A stretch of DNA of 64,000 nt, taken from NCBI RefSeq assembly GCF_024614185.1, contig NZ_JAHTLF010000016.1:868001-932000 (forward strand), given 5' to 3'. Under the pieces are notes generated by a model. The model was not told where the DNA came from, did no database searches, and saw only the letters and a list, made by a program, of their open reading frames with translations. Position 1 is the first letter of the stretch; every line of letters starts with the position of its first letter. Origin of the DNA: Nocardioides carbamazepini. Lineage in GTDB: Bacteria > Actinomycetota > Actinomycetes > Propionibacteriales > Nocardioidaceae. Positions 39,116-48,700 of the stretch are shown piece by piece. The position numbers were made by a program, and so were the translations under genes.

Positions 39116-39961
39116 ATGGGCAACGGAATCCGTAACCGCATCGGCATCATCGTCGGCTGCGTCCTGATCATGGTCTGGTGCCTGTTGCCCGTGGTCTGGA
39201 TCATCTCGCTGTCCTTCAAGTCCGAGACCGCGATCACCAACGGCAGCCCGGGCTTCTTCCCCTCCGACGGCGGGGGAGCCGGCTGGGACAACTACCAGGC
39301 GGTCTGGGACAACGAGCAGTTCCGACGGGCGATCCTCAACTCGATCGGCATCAGCCTGATCGCGACCCTGCTCTCGGTCGTCGTGGCCACGCTGGCGGCG
39401 TACGCCATCGCCCGGCTGGAGTTCCGCGGCAAGAAGGCCGTGCTCACGATCGCCCTGGCGATCGCGATGTTCCCGGTGGTCTCGCTGGTCGGCCCGCTCT
39501 TCGACATGTGGCGGGCGATCGGCCTCTACGACACCTGGCCCGGCCTGATCATCCCGTACATGTCGTTCACGCTGCCGCTGGCGATCTGGACCCTCTCCGC
39601 CTTCTTCCGCGAGATCCCGTGGGAGATGGAGCAGGCGGCGCAGGTCGACGGTGCGACGTCGTGGCAGGCCTTCCGGAAGGTGATCGTGCCGCTGGCGGCA
39701 CCGGGCGTCTTCACCGCCGCGATCCTGACCTTCTTCTTCGCCTGGAACGACTTCGTGTTCGGCATCTCGCTCACCTCGACCGAGAACGCCCGACCGATCC
39801 CGGCGTCCCTGTCGTTCTTCGTCGGCTCCGACCCGTTCAACCGGCCGGCCTCGCTGCTGGCCGCGGGAGCGGTCATCGCGACCGTCCCGATCGTCATCAT
39901 CGTCCTGATCTTCCAGCGCAAGATCGTCGCCGGCCTGACCTCCGGCGCCGTGAAGGGGTGA
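39116..39961 (+). CDS. sugar ABC transporter permease (SugB-like)
   Basis: A 281-residue MalG-type permease with six helices. Its EAA loop is EQAAQVDGATSWQAFRKVIVP, and the periplasmic-facing first loop has the usual SETAITNGSPGFFP. The start is one base after the SugA-like stop, and it ends 7 bases before the ATPase gene. Confidence 0.92.
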   Translation: MGNGIRNRIGIIVGCVLIMVWCLLPVVWIISLSFKSETAITNGSPGFFPSDGGGAGWDNYQAVWDNEQFRRAILNSIGISLIATLLSVVVATLAAYAIARLEFRGKKAVLTIALAIAMFPVVSLVGPLFDMWRAIGLYDTWPGLIIPYMSFTLPLAIWTLSAFFREIPWEMEQAAQVDGATSWQAFRKVIVPLAAPGVFTAAILTFFFAWNDFVFGISLTSTENARPIPASLSFFVGSDPFNRPASLLAAGAVIATVPIVIIVLIFQRKIVAGLTSGAVKG

Positions 39962-39968
39962 ACCACTG

Positions 39969-41168
39969 ATGGCTGCCATCACGATGAAGAACATCGTCAA
40001 GCAGTACGGCGACGGCTTCCCGGCCGTCAACGACGTCTCGATCGACGTCGCGGACGGGGAGTTCATGATCCTCGTCGGGCCGTCGGGCTGCGGGAAGTCC
40101 ACGCTGCTGCGGATGATCGTCGGGCTGGAGGACATCACCTCCGGCGACATGATGATCGGGGAGCGGCGGGTCAACGACCTCGCGCCCCGCGAGCGCAACC
40201 TGGCGATGGTGTTCCAGAACTACGCGCTCTACCCGCACCTGACCGTCTACGAGAACATCGCGTTCCCCCTCCGGTTGGCCAAGAAGCCGGACAGCGAGGT
40301 CGACCGGCTGGTGCGGGAGGCCTCGGCCACCCTGGAGCTCGACGAGCACCTCGAGCGCAAGCCCGGGAACCTCTCCGGCGGCCAGCGGCAGCGGGTCGCC
40401 ATGGGCCGGGCGATCGTGCGGCAGGCGGACGCCTTCCTCTTCGACGAGCCGCTGTCCAACCTCGACGCCAAGCTGCGCGGCCAGATGCGCACCGAGATCG
40501 CCCGGCTGCAGAAGCGGCTCGGCATCACCACCGTCTACGTCACCCACGACCAGACCGAGGCGATGACGCTCGGTGACCGGGTCGCCGTCCTCAAGCGCGG
40601 ACTGCTCCAGCAGCTCGCGACGCCGCGTGAGCTCTACGAGAACCCCGGCAACCTGTTCGTCGCCGGCTTCATCGGCTCGCCGCCGATGAACTTCCTGCCC
40701 GCGACGGTCGAGGGGAACCGGGTGCAGCTGCCGTTCGGCAGCGTCGAGATCCCGGCCGAGAAGGCCGAGCGGGCCGCCGGGCGCGGACTGCTCATCGCCG
40801 GCATCCGGCCCGAGCACTTCGAGGACGCCTCGCTGGCGGCCGCCGAGGGGCGCAGCGGGTCGACGTTCTCGGCGAACGTGGACGCGGTGGAGTGGCTGGG
40901 CAACGAGACCTACGCCTACATCCCCTTCGAGGCCCCGGACGAGGTGAAGCAGCAGCTGCACCAGCTGGAGAAGGACCTGGACGGCGAGGCGATGCGCACC
41001 CAGCTCGTCGTCTCGCTCGACGGCGCCAGCAGGATCGTGGAGGGCCAGGACGCGGAGATCTGGGTCGACGGACGCCGCATCCACCTCTTCGACCCGGCCT
41101 CGGGGGAGAACCTCACCGTCGACCACTCGCGCGCCGGCCGGATCCCGGGCACCGAGGTGAGCGCCTGA
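39969..41168 (+). CDS. sugar ABC transporter ATPase (SugC-like)
   Basis: A 399-residue ATPase of the MalK/SugC/MsmX group. Walker A is GPSGCGKST (~38-46), the Q loop is MVFQNYALYPHLTVYENI, the signature is LSGGQRQRVAMGRAIV, Walker B is FLFDEPLSNLD, and the H loop is VYVTHDQ. The C-terminal ~150 residues are the TOBE/MalK regulatory domain (FVAGFIGSPPMNFLPA). It ends the operon, 9 bases from a convergent hydrolase. Confidence 0.94.
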   Translation: MAAITMKNIVKQYGDGFPAVNDVSIDVADGEFMILVGPSGCGKSTLLRMIVGLEDITSGDMMIGERRVNDLAPRERNLAMVFQNYALYPHLTVYENIAFPLRLAKKPDSEVDRLVREASATLELDEHLERKPGNLSGGQRQRVAMGRAIVRQADAFLFDEPLSNLDAKLRGQMRTEIARLQKRLGITTVYVTHDQTEAMTLGDRVAVLKRGLLQQLATPRELYENPGNLFVAGFIGSPPMNFLPATVEGNRVQLPFGSVEIPAEKAERAAGRGLLIAGIRPEHFEDASLAAAEGRSGSTFSANVDAVEWLGNETYAYIPFEAPDEVKQQLHQLEKDLDGEAMRTQLVVSLDGASRIVEGQDAEIWVDGRRIHLFDPASGENLTVDHSRAGRIPGTEVSA

Positions 41169-41177
41169 CCGCGATGA

Positions 41178-42080
41178 TCAGGCCTCGCGACGGGCGCGGT
41201 CGGCGGTGCGGCGGATGCCGCGGATGAAGGTCGGGAACAGTGCGGCCGGCAGGTCATGGCCCCAGCCCGGGATCACGACCAGCTCGGCGCCGCGGATCGC
41301 CGCCGCGGTCGCGCGCCCACCCGAGACATGGACCATCCGGTCGGCGAGCCCGTGCATGACGAGGGTCGGCAGCCGCAGCGCCGCCAGGCTGCGGGTGCGG
41401 TCGGGCTGGGTCACCACGGCCATCATCTGACGCAGCACGCCGGCCTCGTCGATGCCGCGGTCCCAGGTCTCGCCCGCCCGGCGGCGCAGCTCCGCCTCGT
41501 CGTACGGGAAGCCGGGCGATCCGATGATCCCCCACACGACCAGCGCGCGGCTGATGTAGGCCTCCCGGCCCGGACCGCGGGGCGTCGCCAGGGTCGGGAG
41601 GAGGGCGGGGCTCTGCCAGCCGACCCTCCGGCCGCCGGTGGTGGACATCATGCTGGTCAGGCTCCGCACCCGCTCGGGCGCCGCGAGCGCCATCGTCTGC
41701 GCGATCATGCCGCCCATCGAGATGCCGGCGACGTGGGCCGAGGTCCACCCGAGATGGTCCATCAGCGCGAGGGCGTCCTGCGCCAGGTCGCCGATCGAGT
41801 ACGGCGCCGCGACGGGTCGGCCGACGAACGCGCGGGCCAGGCGCCCCGTGGTCACCCGCCCGCTCATCCGCGTCGACCGACCGGTGTCGCGGTTGTCGTA
41901 GCGCACGACGTGGAAGCCGGCCTCCGCCAATCGGACGCACAGCTCCTCGGGCCACCAGGTCATCGGGCCACCGAGCCCCATCACCAGCAGCAGCGGATCG
42001 CCGGCCGGGTCGCCGAAGGTCTGGTAGCAGAGCTCGACGCCCGTCGACACCGGCGCCAGCAGCTCGTCCGAGGCGGTCAT
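41178..42080 (-). CDS. alpha/beta hydrolase
   Basis: A 300-residue soluble hydrolase with the nucleophile elbow GISMGG (Ser ~120), oxyanion region VMGLGGPMTWWP, an acid residue near LVMHGLADRMVH, and catalytic His in PGWGHDLP. The overall pattern is that of esterase / haloperoxidase-like enzymes. The substrate is unknown. ATG 42080 begins MTASDELLAP; the much longer frame upstream is a shadow of the divergent lipase-like gene. Confidence 0.88.
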   Translation of the reverse strand: MTASDELLAPVSTGVELCYQTFGDPAGDPLLLVMGLGGPMTWWPEELCVRLAEAGFHVVRYDNRDTGRSTRMSGRVTTGRLARAFVGRPVAAPYSIGDLAQDALALMDHLGWTSAHVAGISMGGMIAQTMALAAPERVRSLTSMMSTTGGRRVGWQSPALLPTLATPRGPGREAYISRALVVWGIIGSPGFPYDEAELRRRAGETWDRGIDEAGVLRQMMAVVTQPDRTRSLAALRLPTLVMHGLADRMVHVSGGRATAAAIRGAELVVIPGWGHDLPAALFPTFIRGIRRTADRARREA

Positions 42081-42137
42081 GCCACCAGTGTGCCCAAATG
42101 CGGGTAGTTGTCGTTTCAACTGGGTACGGTTTGTGAC

Positions 42138-42968
42138 GTGAGCAACACCTTGGCACCCTGGCTGCTGCCGGACGGCTTCGGCCGCCCGGCGCTGGCCGCG
42201 CTGCTGCGGGAGGGCAGCGTGGTCACCGAGGCCGGTCGGTTCGCGGCCCGTCGTGGCGCGTCCCGGCGCGTGCGGCGTCGTACCCCGGTCGCCGTGCGCT
42301 CGGCGGCGCGGCTCGCCGAGCCCGTGCTGCTGATCCCGGGCTTCCTCGCCGGTGACTGGACGCTCACCGCGATGGCGAGCGAGCTGCGCGGGCGCGGGTT
42401 CCGCACCTACCGCTCGCGCATCCACGCCAACGTCGGGTGCACCCTCGGCTCGGCCCTCGCGCTCGAGGCCAGGCTGGAGCAGATCGCCGAGCGGCGCGAC
42501 GCCCGGGTCCAGATCGTCGGCCACAGCCTCGGCGGGATGATCGCCCGCGGCCTGGCCGCGCGGCGCCCGGACCTGGTGTCGGGCATCGTCACCATGGGCA
42601 GCCCCATGCGGGCTCCGGCGGCCCATCACGCCCTGCTCACCCGCGGCGTGCGGGTGCTCAACCGGCTCTCCGACGTGGGCGTCCCCGGCCTGATGAGCGA
42701 GGACTGCGTCGCGGGCGAGTGCGCGCACCTGAGCTTCACCGAGTCGCAGGAGCCGCTGCGCGCCGATGTCGCGATGACCAATGTCTACTCCCGGCGCGAC
42801 GGCATCGTCGACTGGCGGGCCTGCATCGACCCTGCGGGTGCCGCGGTCGAGGTGCGTGCGTCGCACATCGGCATGGCGGTGGACCCGCGGGTGATCGACG
42901 TGGTCGCCGCCGCGCTGCTGGTGCCGGACACGCGTCGTACCCGGCATCTGGGTCGCGACTCTGCCTGA
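42138..42968 (+). CDS. lipase-like alpha/beta hydrolase
   Basis: A 276-residue protein with the elbow VGHSLGGMIARG (Ser ~134) in a PGAP/LipA-like layout: LLIPGFLAGDWTLTAMASEL at the first strand and a late His in VRASHIGMAVDP. There is no clear signal peptide; the first 55 residues are basic. Similar actinobacterial proteins are annotated as triacylglycerol lipases or esterases. GTG 42138 is chosen over an in-frame start at 42108. It is divergent from the other hydrolase, 57 bases away. Confidence 0.8.
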   Translation: MSNTLAPWLLPDGFGRPALAALLREGSVVTEAGRFAARRGASRRVRRRTPVAVRSAARLAEPVLLIPGFLAGDWTLTAMASELRGRGFRTYRSRIHANVGCTLGSALALEARLEQIAERRDARVQIVGHSLGGMIARGLAARRPDLVSGIVTMGSPMRAPAAHHALLTRGVRVLNRLSDVGVPGLMSEDCVAGECAHLSFTESQEPLRADVAMTNVYSRRDGIVDWRACIDPAGAAVEVRASHIGMAVDPRVIDVVAAALLVPDTRRTRHLGRDSA

Positions 42969-43010
42969 GCCACGACCCGGATGCCGGGTACGACGGGGGA
43001 CCGGCCCGGC

Positions 43011-43742
43011 TCACATCGTGTTGACGATGAGTCCGATGTGCGTGAAGAAGTTCATCGCGCCGAACAGCAGGAACAGGATGCCCGACAGGCCCCAGAGCCA
43101 GCCGGTGACGCGGCCCCAGACGCCGGCCGTTCCGGTCGAGCGGATCCGGTTCACCAGTACGGCGAAGGCGAGGGCGCCGAGACCGACGAGGGCGATCAGC
43201 AGCGACATGAACGTCGCCTCGACCATCGGGTGGTCGGCGAAGGCGCCCGAGATGGGCTCCTCGGCGGGCGCGGCGAACAGCTCGTACTTGATGCCGGCGA
43301 CCGCGATCGCGAGCAGGCTCAGGCCGAGGCCGCCGACGAACACCGTGATCGGCTGGGCGACCCGCGCGAGTGCCTCGACGGGCTTGCTGCTCGCGAGCGC
43401 GGTGGCTCCGCGCTTCCACAGGTAGAGCGCCGCGGCGAGGAGCAGGACGCCGAAGCCCAGGCTGGTCTCTCCGAAGATGATGTTGTCGAAGGGGAAGCCT
43501 CCGGCCGCGAGCGGCCAAGTCAGCGTCATGTGCAGGCCGGTCGTGGTGAGGACGGTGCCGAGGACACCGAACGTGAGCGCCCAGCCGTCCGGCTCGACCT
43601 CGTCCGGCGCGCGGAGGAGCTCGCGGCCGAGCAGGACGAGTCCGATCAGCCCGGCGCCGACGGCGACCGCCATGATCGTGTTGTAGGTGGGCATGTTCGC
43701 CCAGTCGATCTTCAGGCCCTCCTGGGCCGCAAGGCTGTTCAT
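43011..43742 (-). CDS. polytopic membrane protein, DUF981-like
   Basis: A 243-residue protein with about seven hydrophobic helices. The first is TYNTIMAVAVGAGLIGLVLL, and others hold GLHMTLTWPL and FGETSLGFGVLLLAAALYLW. His and Glu occur within membrane spans, but no cofactor motif is recognised. I believe it belongs to DUF981. It is divergent from a TetR regulator with a palindrome between them, so it is probably the regulated target. Its function is unknown. Confidence 0.75.
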   Translation of the reverse strand: MNSLAAQEGLKIDWANMPTYNTIMAVAVGAGLIGLVLLGRELLRAPDEVEPDGWALTFGVLGTVLTTTGLHMTLTWPLAAGGFPFDNIIFGETSLGFGVLLLAAALYLWKRGATALASSKPVEALARVAQPITVFVGGLGLSLLAIAVAGIKYELFAAPAEEPISGAFADHPMVEATFMSLLIALVGLGALAFAVLVNRIRSTGTAGVWGRVTGWLWGLSGILFLLFGAMNFFTHIGLIVNTM

Positions 43743-43798
43743 GTGCTGCACCTCTGGTTGAACCGTGGGGCCGGATCTCGACCCTCGTCCAACAGAAC

Positions 43799-43814
43799 CT
43801 ATACGCGCGTATAG
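43799..43814. promoter_or_regulatory. 16-bp perfect palindrome, probable TetR operator
   Basis: CTATACGCGCGTATAG is a perfect 16-bp palindrome in the gap between the divergent DUF981-like and TetR genes, 57 bases from the first and 49 from the second. It lies in a short A/T-richer patch (TATAGATATTCC follows). Position and symmetry fit the operator of the adjacent TetR protein, which would control both directions. Confidence 0.8.
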
Positions 43815-43863
43815 ATATTCCGTGGCAGTGGCCGGCCGCAGGCCGGTGCGTAGGCTGGCGCTC

Positions 43864-44490
43864 GTGGCCACCGCTCCCCGACGCACCCAGGAGCGCAGCG
43901 CCCAGCGCGCGCAGGCGATGACCGAGGCTGCGGCGCGCCTGCTCATCGAGGAGGGCCCGGACGCGGTGACCCACCGCCGGGTCGCGGCGGCGGCGGGCGT
44001 GCCGGCCGGCTCGGCCGGCTACTACTTCCCGACCCGGCAGGAGCTGTACGCCGCCGCGGTCGCCGCCGCCGAAGGGATCCGGTCCGCGGGGGCGGCGGAG
44101 CGGGCCCGCTCGCTGCCGCGGCGCCGGCGCTCGGCGAGCGCCACCGCGGCGCTGCTCCTCGAGGTGCTCTATGCACCCGCGCTCGACGGTGCCGTCGTCA
44201 CCCGGCGGCTCCAGCCGATGCTCGAGGCCACCGCCGACCCGGACCTGCGCCCGATCATGGCCGCCTCCCGGCCCGCCCTGCTGGACGCGCTGCGCGACGC
44301 CCTCGAGCGGTGCGGCTGGAGCGAGGTCGCCGAGAGCCGGGACTTCGACCTCGTCGTCCGCATGCTCGACGCCGCTCTGCTCTACGGCGCCGCCACCGGG
44401 GACGAGGACCCGGTGGCCGACGCCGTGATCGACGTGGCCCGGTTGCTGGAGCTGGTCCGCGCGGCGCGACCCGCGCGACCAGCGCCCTAG
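43864..44490 (+). CDS. TetR family regulator
   Basis: A 208-residue regulator with an N-terminal [23 protein letters not shown], then [20 protein letters not shown] and [17 protein letters not shown], typical TetR helices 1-4. The C-terminal ~140 residues are the ligand/dimer domain. GTG 43864 is used; GTG 43822 is in frame and would add 14 basic residues. Its stop shares the tetranucleotide CTAG with the convergent glpX stop. Confidence 0.88.
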   Translation: MATAPRRTQERSAQRAQAMTEAAARLLIEEGPDAVTHRRVAAAAGVPAGSAGYYFPTRQELYAAAVAAAEGIRSAGAAERARSLPRRRRSASATAALLLEVLYAPALDGAVVTRRLQPMLEATADPDLRPIMAASRPALLDALRDALERCGWSEVAESRDFDLVVRMLDAALLYGAATGDEDPVADAVIDVARLLELVRAARPARPAP

Positions 44491-45500
44491 TCGAAGTCGA
44501 TGCTGCTGAAGCCGCGGAGCTTGGAGAGCTGGTGCTCGGAGGTGATGGTGCGGATCGTGCCGCTGCGCGAGCGCATCACCAGCGACTGGGTGACGGCGCC
44601 ACCGGCGCGGTAGCGGACGCCGCGGACCAGCTCGCCGTCGGTGATCCCGGTCGCGACGAAGAAGCAGTCGTCGCCGGTGACCAGGGTGTCGGTGGTGAGG
44701 ATGTGGTCGGGGTCGAGGTCGTGGCCGGCGTCGATGGCGCGCTGGCGCTCCTCATCGTCGGTGGGCCACAGCCGGCCCTGGATGGTGCCTCCCGTGGCCT
44801 TCATCGCGCAGGCGGCGATGATGCCCTCGGGGGTGCCGCCGATGCCCATGAGCAGATCGATGCCGGTGTCGGCGCGGGCGGCCATGATCGCACCCGCGAC
44901 GTCGCCGTCGGTGATGAACTTGATCCGGGCGCCGGTCGCGCGGATCTCGTCGACCAGCGTGGCGTGCCGCGGCCGGTCGAGGAGGACGACGGTGACGTCG
45001 GAGGGGTTGGAGCCCTTGGCCTTGGCGACCTGGTGGATGTTCTCGGCGACCGGATAGCGGATGTCGACGACCTCGGCCGCCTCGGGGCCGGTGACGAGCT
45101 TCTCCATGTAGAACACCGCGGACGGGTCGTACATCGTGCCCCGCGGCGCGACGGCGAGGACGGCGACCGCGTTGGCCATGCCCTTGGCGGTCAGGGTGGT
45201 GCCGTCGATCGGGTCGACCGCGACATCGCACTCGGGGCCGGTGCCGTCGCCGACGCTCTCGCCGTTGTAGAGCATGGGGGCGTTGTCCTTCTCGCCCTCG
45301 CCGATGACGACGGTGCCGTTCATGCTGACGCTGGAGATCATGACGCGCATCGCCTGCACCGCGACGCCGTCGGCACCGTTCTTGTCGCCCCGGCCGACCC
45401 ACCGGCCGGCCGCCATCGCGGCCGCCTCGGTGACCCGCACCAGCTCCAGGGCGAGGTTGCGGTCGGGGGCGGGCGGCTCCACGATGAGGGCTTCGTTCAT
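44487..45500 (-). CDS. glpX: class II fructose-1,6-bisphosphatase
   Basis: A gluconeogenic phosphatase, 337 residues. Metal and phosphate motifs are [29 protein letters not shown] and [11 protein letters not shown]. This class is the only fructose bisphosphatase in many actinobacteria. ATG 45500 begins [15 protein letters not shown]. In relatives glpX neighbours DUF4245 and xseBA; here the mod operon lies between them. Confidence 0.95.
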   Translation of the reverse strand: MNEALIVEPPAPDRNLALELVRVTEAAAMAAGRWVGRGDKNGADGVAVQAMRVMISSVSMNGTVVIGEGEKDNAPMLYNGESVGDGTGPECDVAVDPIDGTTLTAKGMANAVAVLAVAPRGTMYDPSAVFYMEKLVTGPEAAEVVDIRYPVAENIHQVAKAKGSNPSDVTVVLLDRPRHATLVDEIRATGARIKFITDGDVAGAIMAARADTGIDLLMGIGGTPEGIIAACAMKATGGTIQGRLWPTDDEERQRAIDAGHDLDPDHILTTDTLVTGDDCFFVATGITDGELVRGVRYRAGGAVTQSLVMRSRSGTIRTITSEHQLSKLRGFSSIDFD

Positions 45501-45540
45501 GAGGCGAACCTTATCGTTCCGCGGCGCCCACCCCTGATTC

Positions 45541-46596
45541 CTACCGTGAGTAGACGTCGACCTCGGTCGCCTTGACCACGAAGGTGACCGCGGCACCCGG
45601 CACCAGGCCCAGCTCGGCGACGGACGCCACGGTCACGTCGGCGGCCAGGTCGCCGGCGCGGACCCGGACCAGGTCGCCGAGCGGCTCGAGCTCGGTGACC
45701 ACGACGGGCAGCGCGTTGCGTGGACTGCCACCGGGTGGCTCCCGGTGGACGGCGACGGCCGACGGGCGGAAGACCGCCACCGCGGCGGCGCCCTCGACCG
45801 GCGGCGGGTCGCCGGGCGTGCCGTGCACGGTGACGCCGTCCGGGCGTCGTACGCCGTCGTGGGTGGCGTCGCCCGCGACCAGGTTGAGGCCCGCGAACCG
45901 GGCGGCGAAGGCGCTGCGGGGGCGGGCCAGCACGTCGCCGGTCGTGCCCTGCTCGACCACGCGCCCGCCGTCGATGACGACGACGCGGTCGGCCAGCAGG
46001 AGGGCGTCGAGCACGTGGTGCGTGACGATCACGGTCGTCCGGTCGGCGAGCACCCGGCGGAGCAGGGTGCGCAGCGCGGGGGCCACGGCAACGTCGAGGG
46101 CCGCCATCGGCTCGTCGAGGAGCAGCAGCCGGGGCTCGGCCGCCAGCGCCCGGGCCACCGCCACCCGCTGGGCCTGGCCGCCGGAGAGCTGCGCCGGTCG
46201 GCGGTCGGCCAGCTCGCCCGCATCGACCTCCGCCAGCCAGTGCTCGGCCGCGGCGCGGGCCTCGCGGCGCCCGCTGCCGGTGCTGCGCGGGCCGAAGGCG
46301 ACGTTCTCCAGGACGGACAGATGGGGGAAGAGGAGGGGATCCTGTGCCAGCAGAGCGGTCCGGCGCGCGTGCGGCGCGACCCAGCGAGGGGGGCCGGTCG
46401 GCCCACAGCTCGTCAGCACCGTGTCGTCGAGCACGACCCGCCCGGCGTCAGGGCGGAGCAGGCCGCCGAGCACCGCGAGCGTGGTCGACTTGCCGGCGCC
46501 GTTGGGGCCCAGCAGCGCGACCGTCTCGCCCTCGGCGACCTCGAAGGCGACGTCGACGCCGCGCTCCGCGACGACCACCTCGACCCGGGCCGTCAC
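45541..46596 (-). CDS. modC: molybdate ABC transporter ATPase
   Basis: A 351-residue ATPase with Walker [12 protein letters not shown] (~28-38), signature [15 protein letters not shown], Walker [13 protein letters not shown] and H loop VIVTHH. The C-terminal ~70 residues form a Mop/TOBE molybdate-binding domain ([20 protein letters not shown] ... [13 protein letters not shown]), which distinguishes ModC from sulfate-type ATPases. GTG overlaps the modB stop by four bases. Confidence 0.92.
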   Translation of the reverse strand: MTARVEVVVAERGVDVAFEVAEGETVALLGPNGAGKSTTLAVLGGLLRPDAGRVVLDDTVLTSCGPTGPPRWVAPHARRTALLAQDPLLFPHLSVLENVAFGPRSTGSGRREARAAAEHWLAEVDAGELADRRPAQLSGGQAQRVAVARALAAEPRLLLLDEPMAALDVAVAPALRTLLRRVLADRTTVIVTHHVLDALLLADRVVVIDGGRVVEQGTTGDVLARPRSAFAARFAGLNLVAGDATHDGVRRPDGVTVHGTPGDPPPVEGAAAVAVFRPSAVAVHREPPGGSPRNALPVVVTELEPLGDLVRVRAGDLAADVTVASVAELGLVPGAAVTFVVKATEVDVYSR

Positions 46597-47378
46597 AGTG
46601 CCCCCCGCGGTCGGACCAGGCCGATCACCAGGACCGCCACGACGACCAGCACCAGGGACATGGCGACCGCCGCGTCCGCGTCGGTGACCCGCAGGTTGTA
46701 GATCAGCAGCGGCAGGGTCCTGGTGGTGCCCTCGAGGCTGCCGGCGAAGGTGATGGTCGCACCGAACTCGCCCAGCGACCGGGCGAACGCGAGCACCGCG
46801 CCCGAGGCCAGGCCGGGCAGGACGAGCGGCAGCGTGACACGGCGCAGCACCGTGGTGGGGCGCGCGCCGAGTGAGGCCGCGACGACGTCGTACCGCTCGC
46901 CGGCGGTGCGCAACGCGCCCTCCAGACTGACGACCAGGAACGGCAGGGACACGAACGTCTGGGCGAGCACGACAGCGATCGAGGAGAACGCGATCCGGAT
47001 GCCGAGCGTCTCGAGATGCTCGCCGAGCAGGCCCTGCCGGCCGAAGGTGGAGAGCAGCGCGATGCCGCCGACGACCGGAGGCAGGACGAGGGGGAGCAGC
47101 ACCAGCGAGCGCAGTACGCCGAGCCAGCGGGCCTCGCTGCGCGCGAGCACGGCCGCCAGCGGGATGCCGAACAGCAGGCACAGGAGGGTGCTCGCGGTCG
47201 AGGTCTTCAGGCTCAGGACCAGGGCCGAGCCGGCCGCCTCGGAGGTGACCAGCGTCGGGAACTCGCCCCAGGCGATCCGGGTGGCCATCGAGGCGACCGG
47301 GAGCACCACGAACACGCCGGCCAGCAGCGCGGGCGCGAAGAGCCAGCGCGGCAGGCCGACGTGCCGGGTGCGCGCCAT
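46593..47378 (-). CDS. modB: molybdate ABC transporter permease
   Basis: A 261-residue inner-membrane permease with about six helices. The EAA loop is [22 protein letters not shown] and the following [16 protein letters not shown] segment is diagnostic of the ModB/CysT group. ATG shares one base with the modA stop and its end overlaps modC, so modABC is a tight operon. Confidence 0.93.
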   Translation of the reverse strand: MARTRHVGLPRWLFAPALLAGVFVVLPVASMATRIAWGEFPTLVTSEAAGSALVLSLKTSTASTLLCLLFGIPLAAVLARSEARWLGVLRSLVLLPLVLPPVVGGIALLSTFGRQGLLGEHLETLGIRIAFSSIAVVLAQTFVSLPFLVVSLEGALRTAGERYDVVAASLGARPTTVLRRVTLPLVLPGLASGAVLAFARSLGEFGATITFAGSLEGTTRTLPLLIYNLRVTDADAAVAMSLVLVVVAVLVIGLVRPRGAL

Positions 47379-48169
47379 CAGGCGGCCGGCGCGCCGAACC
47401 CGGCCTCGTGGAGGATCGCCTGGCCGTCCCCGAGGACGAGGTCGATCCACTCCTGCGCGAGGCCGGCCTCGGCCGAGCCCTCGACGGCGACGATCGGGTA
47501 GCGGTTGACGACGTCGGCGGCCTCGGGGAACGCGACGCCCTCCACCCTGTCGCCGGCGGCGGTCACGTCGGTGACGTAGACGAGGCCGGCGTCGGCCTCA
47601 CCCGACTCCACCTTGGCGAGGACGTCGGTCACCGACTGCTCCTCACTGACCGGCGCGAGGGTGAGGCCGGCGGTCTCGGCCACCTTGAGCGAGGCGCTGC
47701 CGCAGGGGACCTCGGGCTGGCAGAGGACCAGGTTGACGTCCGTGCCGGTCAGGTCGGCCAGGCTCGTGATCCCGGCGGGGTTGCCCGGCGGGACCACGAT
47801 CGTCAGCGTGTTGGTCGCGAACTCCGACGGGTCGCCGGCGGCGAGCTCGCCTGTCACCAGCTTGTCCATGTTGGCGGTGTCGGCGGAGGCGAAGACGTCG
47901 GCCTCGGCCCCCTCGGCGATCTGCGCGACGAGGTCCGAGGAGCCGCCGAAGGACAGCTTCACGTCGACACCGGCGTGGGCGTCCTCGAACTCCTTCTCCA
48001 TCTCCTCGAAGGTCTTCGTGAGCGACGCGGCCGCGAAGACGGTCAGCGTCCGCGTGCTGTCGCCGCCCTTGCCGGAGCCGCTCCCGCCGTCGTCGCCGCA
48101 CGCGGCGAGCGGGAGGGCGAGCAGGACGGCGGCGCCGGTGGCACCGATCCGGAGCCGAGTCTTCTTCAT
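47378..48169 (-). CDS. modA: molybdate-binding lipoprotein
   Basis: A 263-residue exported binding protein with lipobox LAAC (Cys24) followed by a Gly/Ser/Asp linker. The mature fold begins [16 protein letters not shown], a ModA hallmark that includes the Ser ligands, and has [20 protein letters not shown] and GLVYVTDV. It captures molybdate (or tungstate) outside the cell for ModBC. It follows the regulator gene by 10 bases. Confidence 0.94.
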   Translation of the reverse strand: MKKTRLRIGATGAAVLLALPLAACGDDGGSGSGKGGDSTRTLTVFAAASLTKTFEEMEKEFEDAHAGVDVKLSFGGSSDLVAQIAEGAEADVFASADTANMDKLVTGELAAGDPSEFATNTLTIVVPPGNPAGITSLADLTGTDVNLVLCQPEVPCGSASLKVAETAGLTLAPVSEEQSVTDVLAKVESGEADAGLVYVTDVTAAGDRVEGVAFPEAADVVNRYPIVAVEGSAEAGLAQEWIDLVLGDGQAILHEAGFGAPAA

Positions 48170-48179
48170 CAGTGCTTCC

Positions 48180-48590
48180 TCAGGACTTCCTCGGGACGGG
48201 TCGCTCGACGACGACCGTGGTGGACTTGACCGACGCGATCGCGCGTACGCCGGGCGCCAGGCCCAGCTCCGTCGCGGCCTCGGCGCTCATCAGGGAGACG
48301 ACCCGGTAGGGGCCGCAGACCATCTCGACCTGGGCCATCACCGTGTCGGCGAGGACCCGGGTGACGATGCCGGTCATCCGGTTGCGGGCGCTGACCTCGC
48401 CGGCGCGGGTCCGGTCGCGGTCGGCCTCGTCGACGAGGGACGCCGCGAGCGCGGCGAGGTCGGGGCCGGGGATGACGGTCCGGCCGTCGACGGTGCTGCT
48501 GGGCACCCGCCCCGCCTCGATCCACCGGCGGACGGTGTCCGTCGAGACGCCGAGCAGCTCGGCGGCCTCGGCGACGCGGTAGTCGGTCAT
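48180..48590 (-). CDS. HTH-Mop molybdenum-responsive regulator
   Basis: A 136-residue protein joining an excisionase/MerR-like HTH (YRVAEAAELLGVSTDTVRRW, residues 4-23) to a single Mop (TOBE) domain (~68-134: SARNRMTGIVTRVLADTVMA ... IASVKSTTVVVERP), which binds molybdate. It leads the modABC operon and has a long inverted repeat just upstream, so it is the likely molybdate sensor of this operon, unrelated in its HTH to E. coli ModE. The start is ATG 48590. Confidence 0.85.
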   Translation of the reverse strand: MTDYRVAEAAELLGVSTDTVRRWIEAGRVPSSTVDGRTVIPGPDLAALAASLVDEADRDRTRAGEVSARNRMTGIVTRVLADTVMAQVEMVCGPYRVVSLMSAEAATELGLAPGVRAIASVKSTTVVVERPVPRKS

Positions 48591-48603
48591 GGCGCCACCC
48601 TGT

Positions 48604-48644
48604 CGCATCTGCGGCACATTGATCAACTATTCGCCGCAGATGCG
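48604..48644. promoter_or_regulatory. 12-bp inverted repeat, probable molybdenum operator
   Basis: CGCATCTGCGGC (48604-48615) and GCCGCAGATGCG (48633-48644) are perfect 12-base arms around a 17-base, A/T-rich spacer that itself contains the palindrome TTGATCAA. The element lies 14 bases upstream of the HTH-Mop start and about 57 bases before the divergent DUF4245 gene. Size and place fit a dimer-binding operator of the regulator. Confidence 0.8.
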
Positions 48645-48700
48645 TGATCTCAGGGGGTGCGACCTCTCGGTTCTCGGTCGGCTGGGACACTGGTCGGGAC

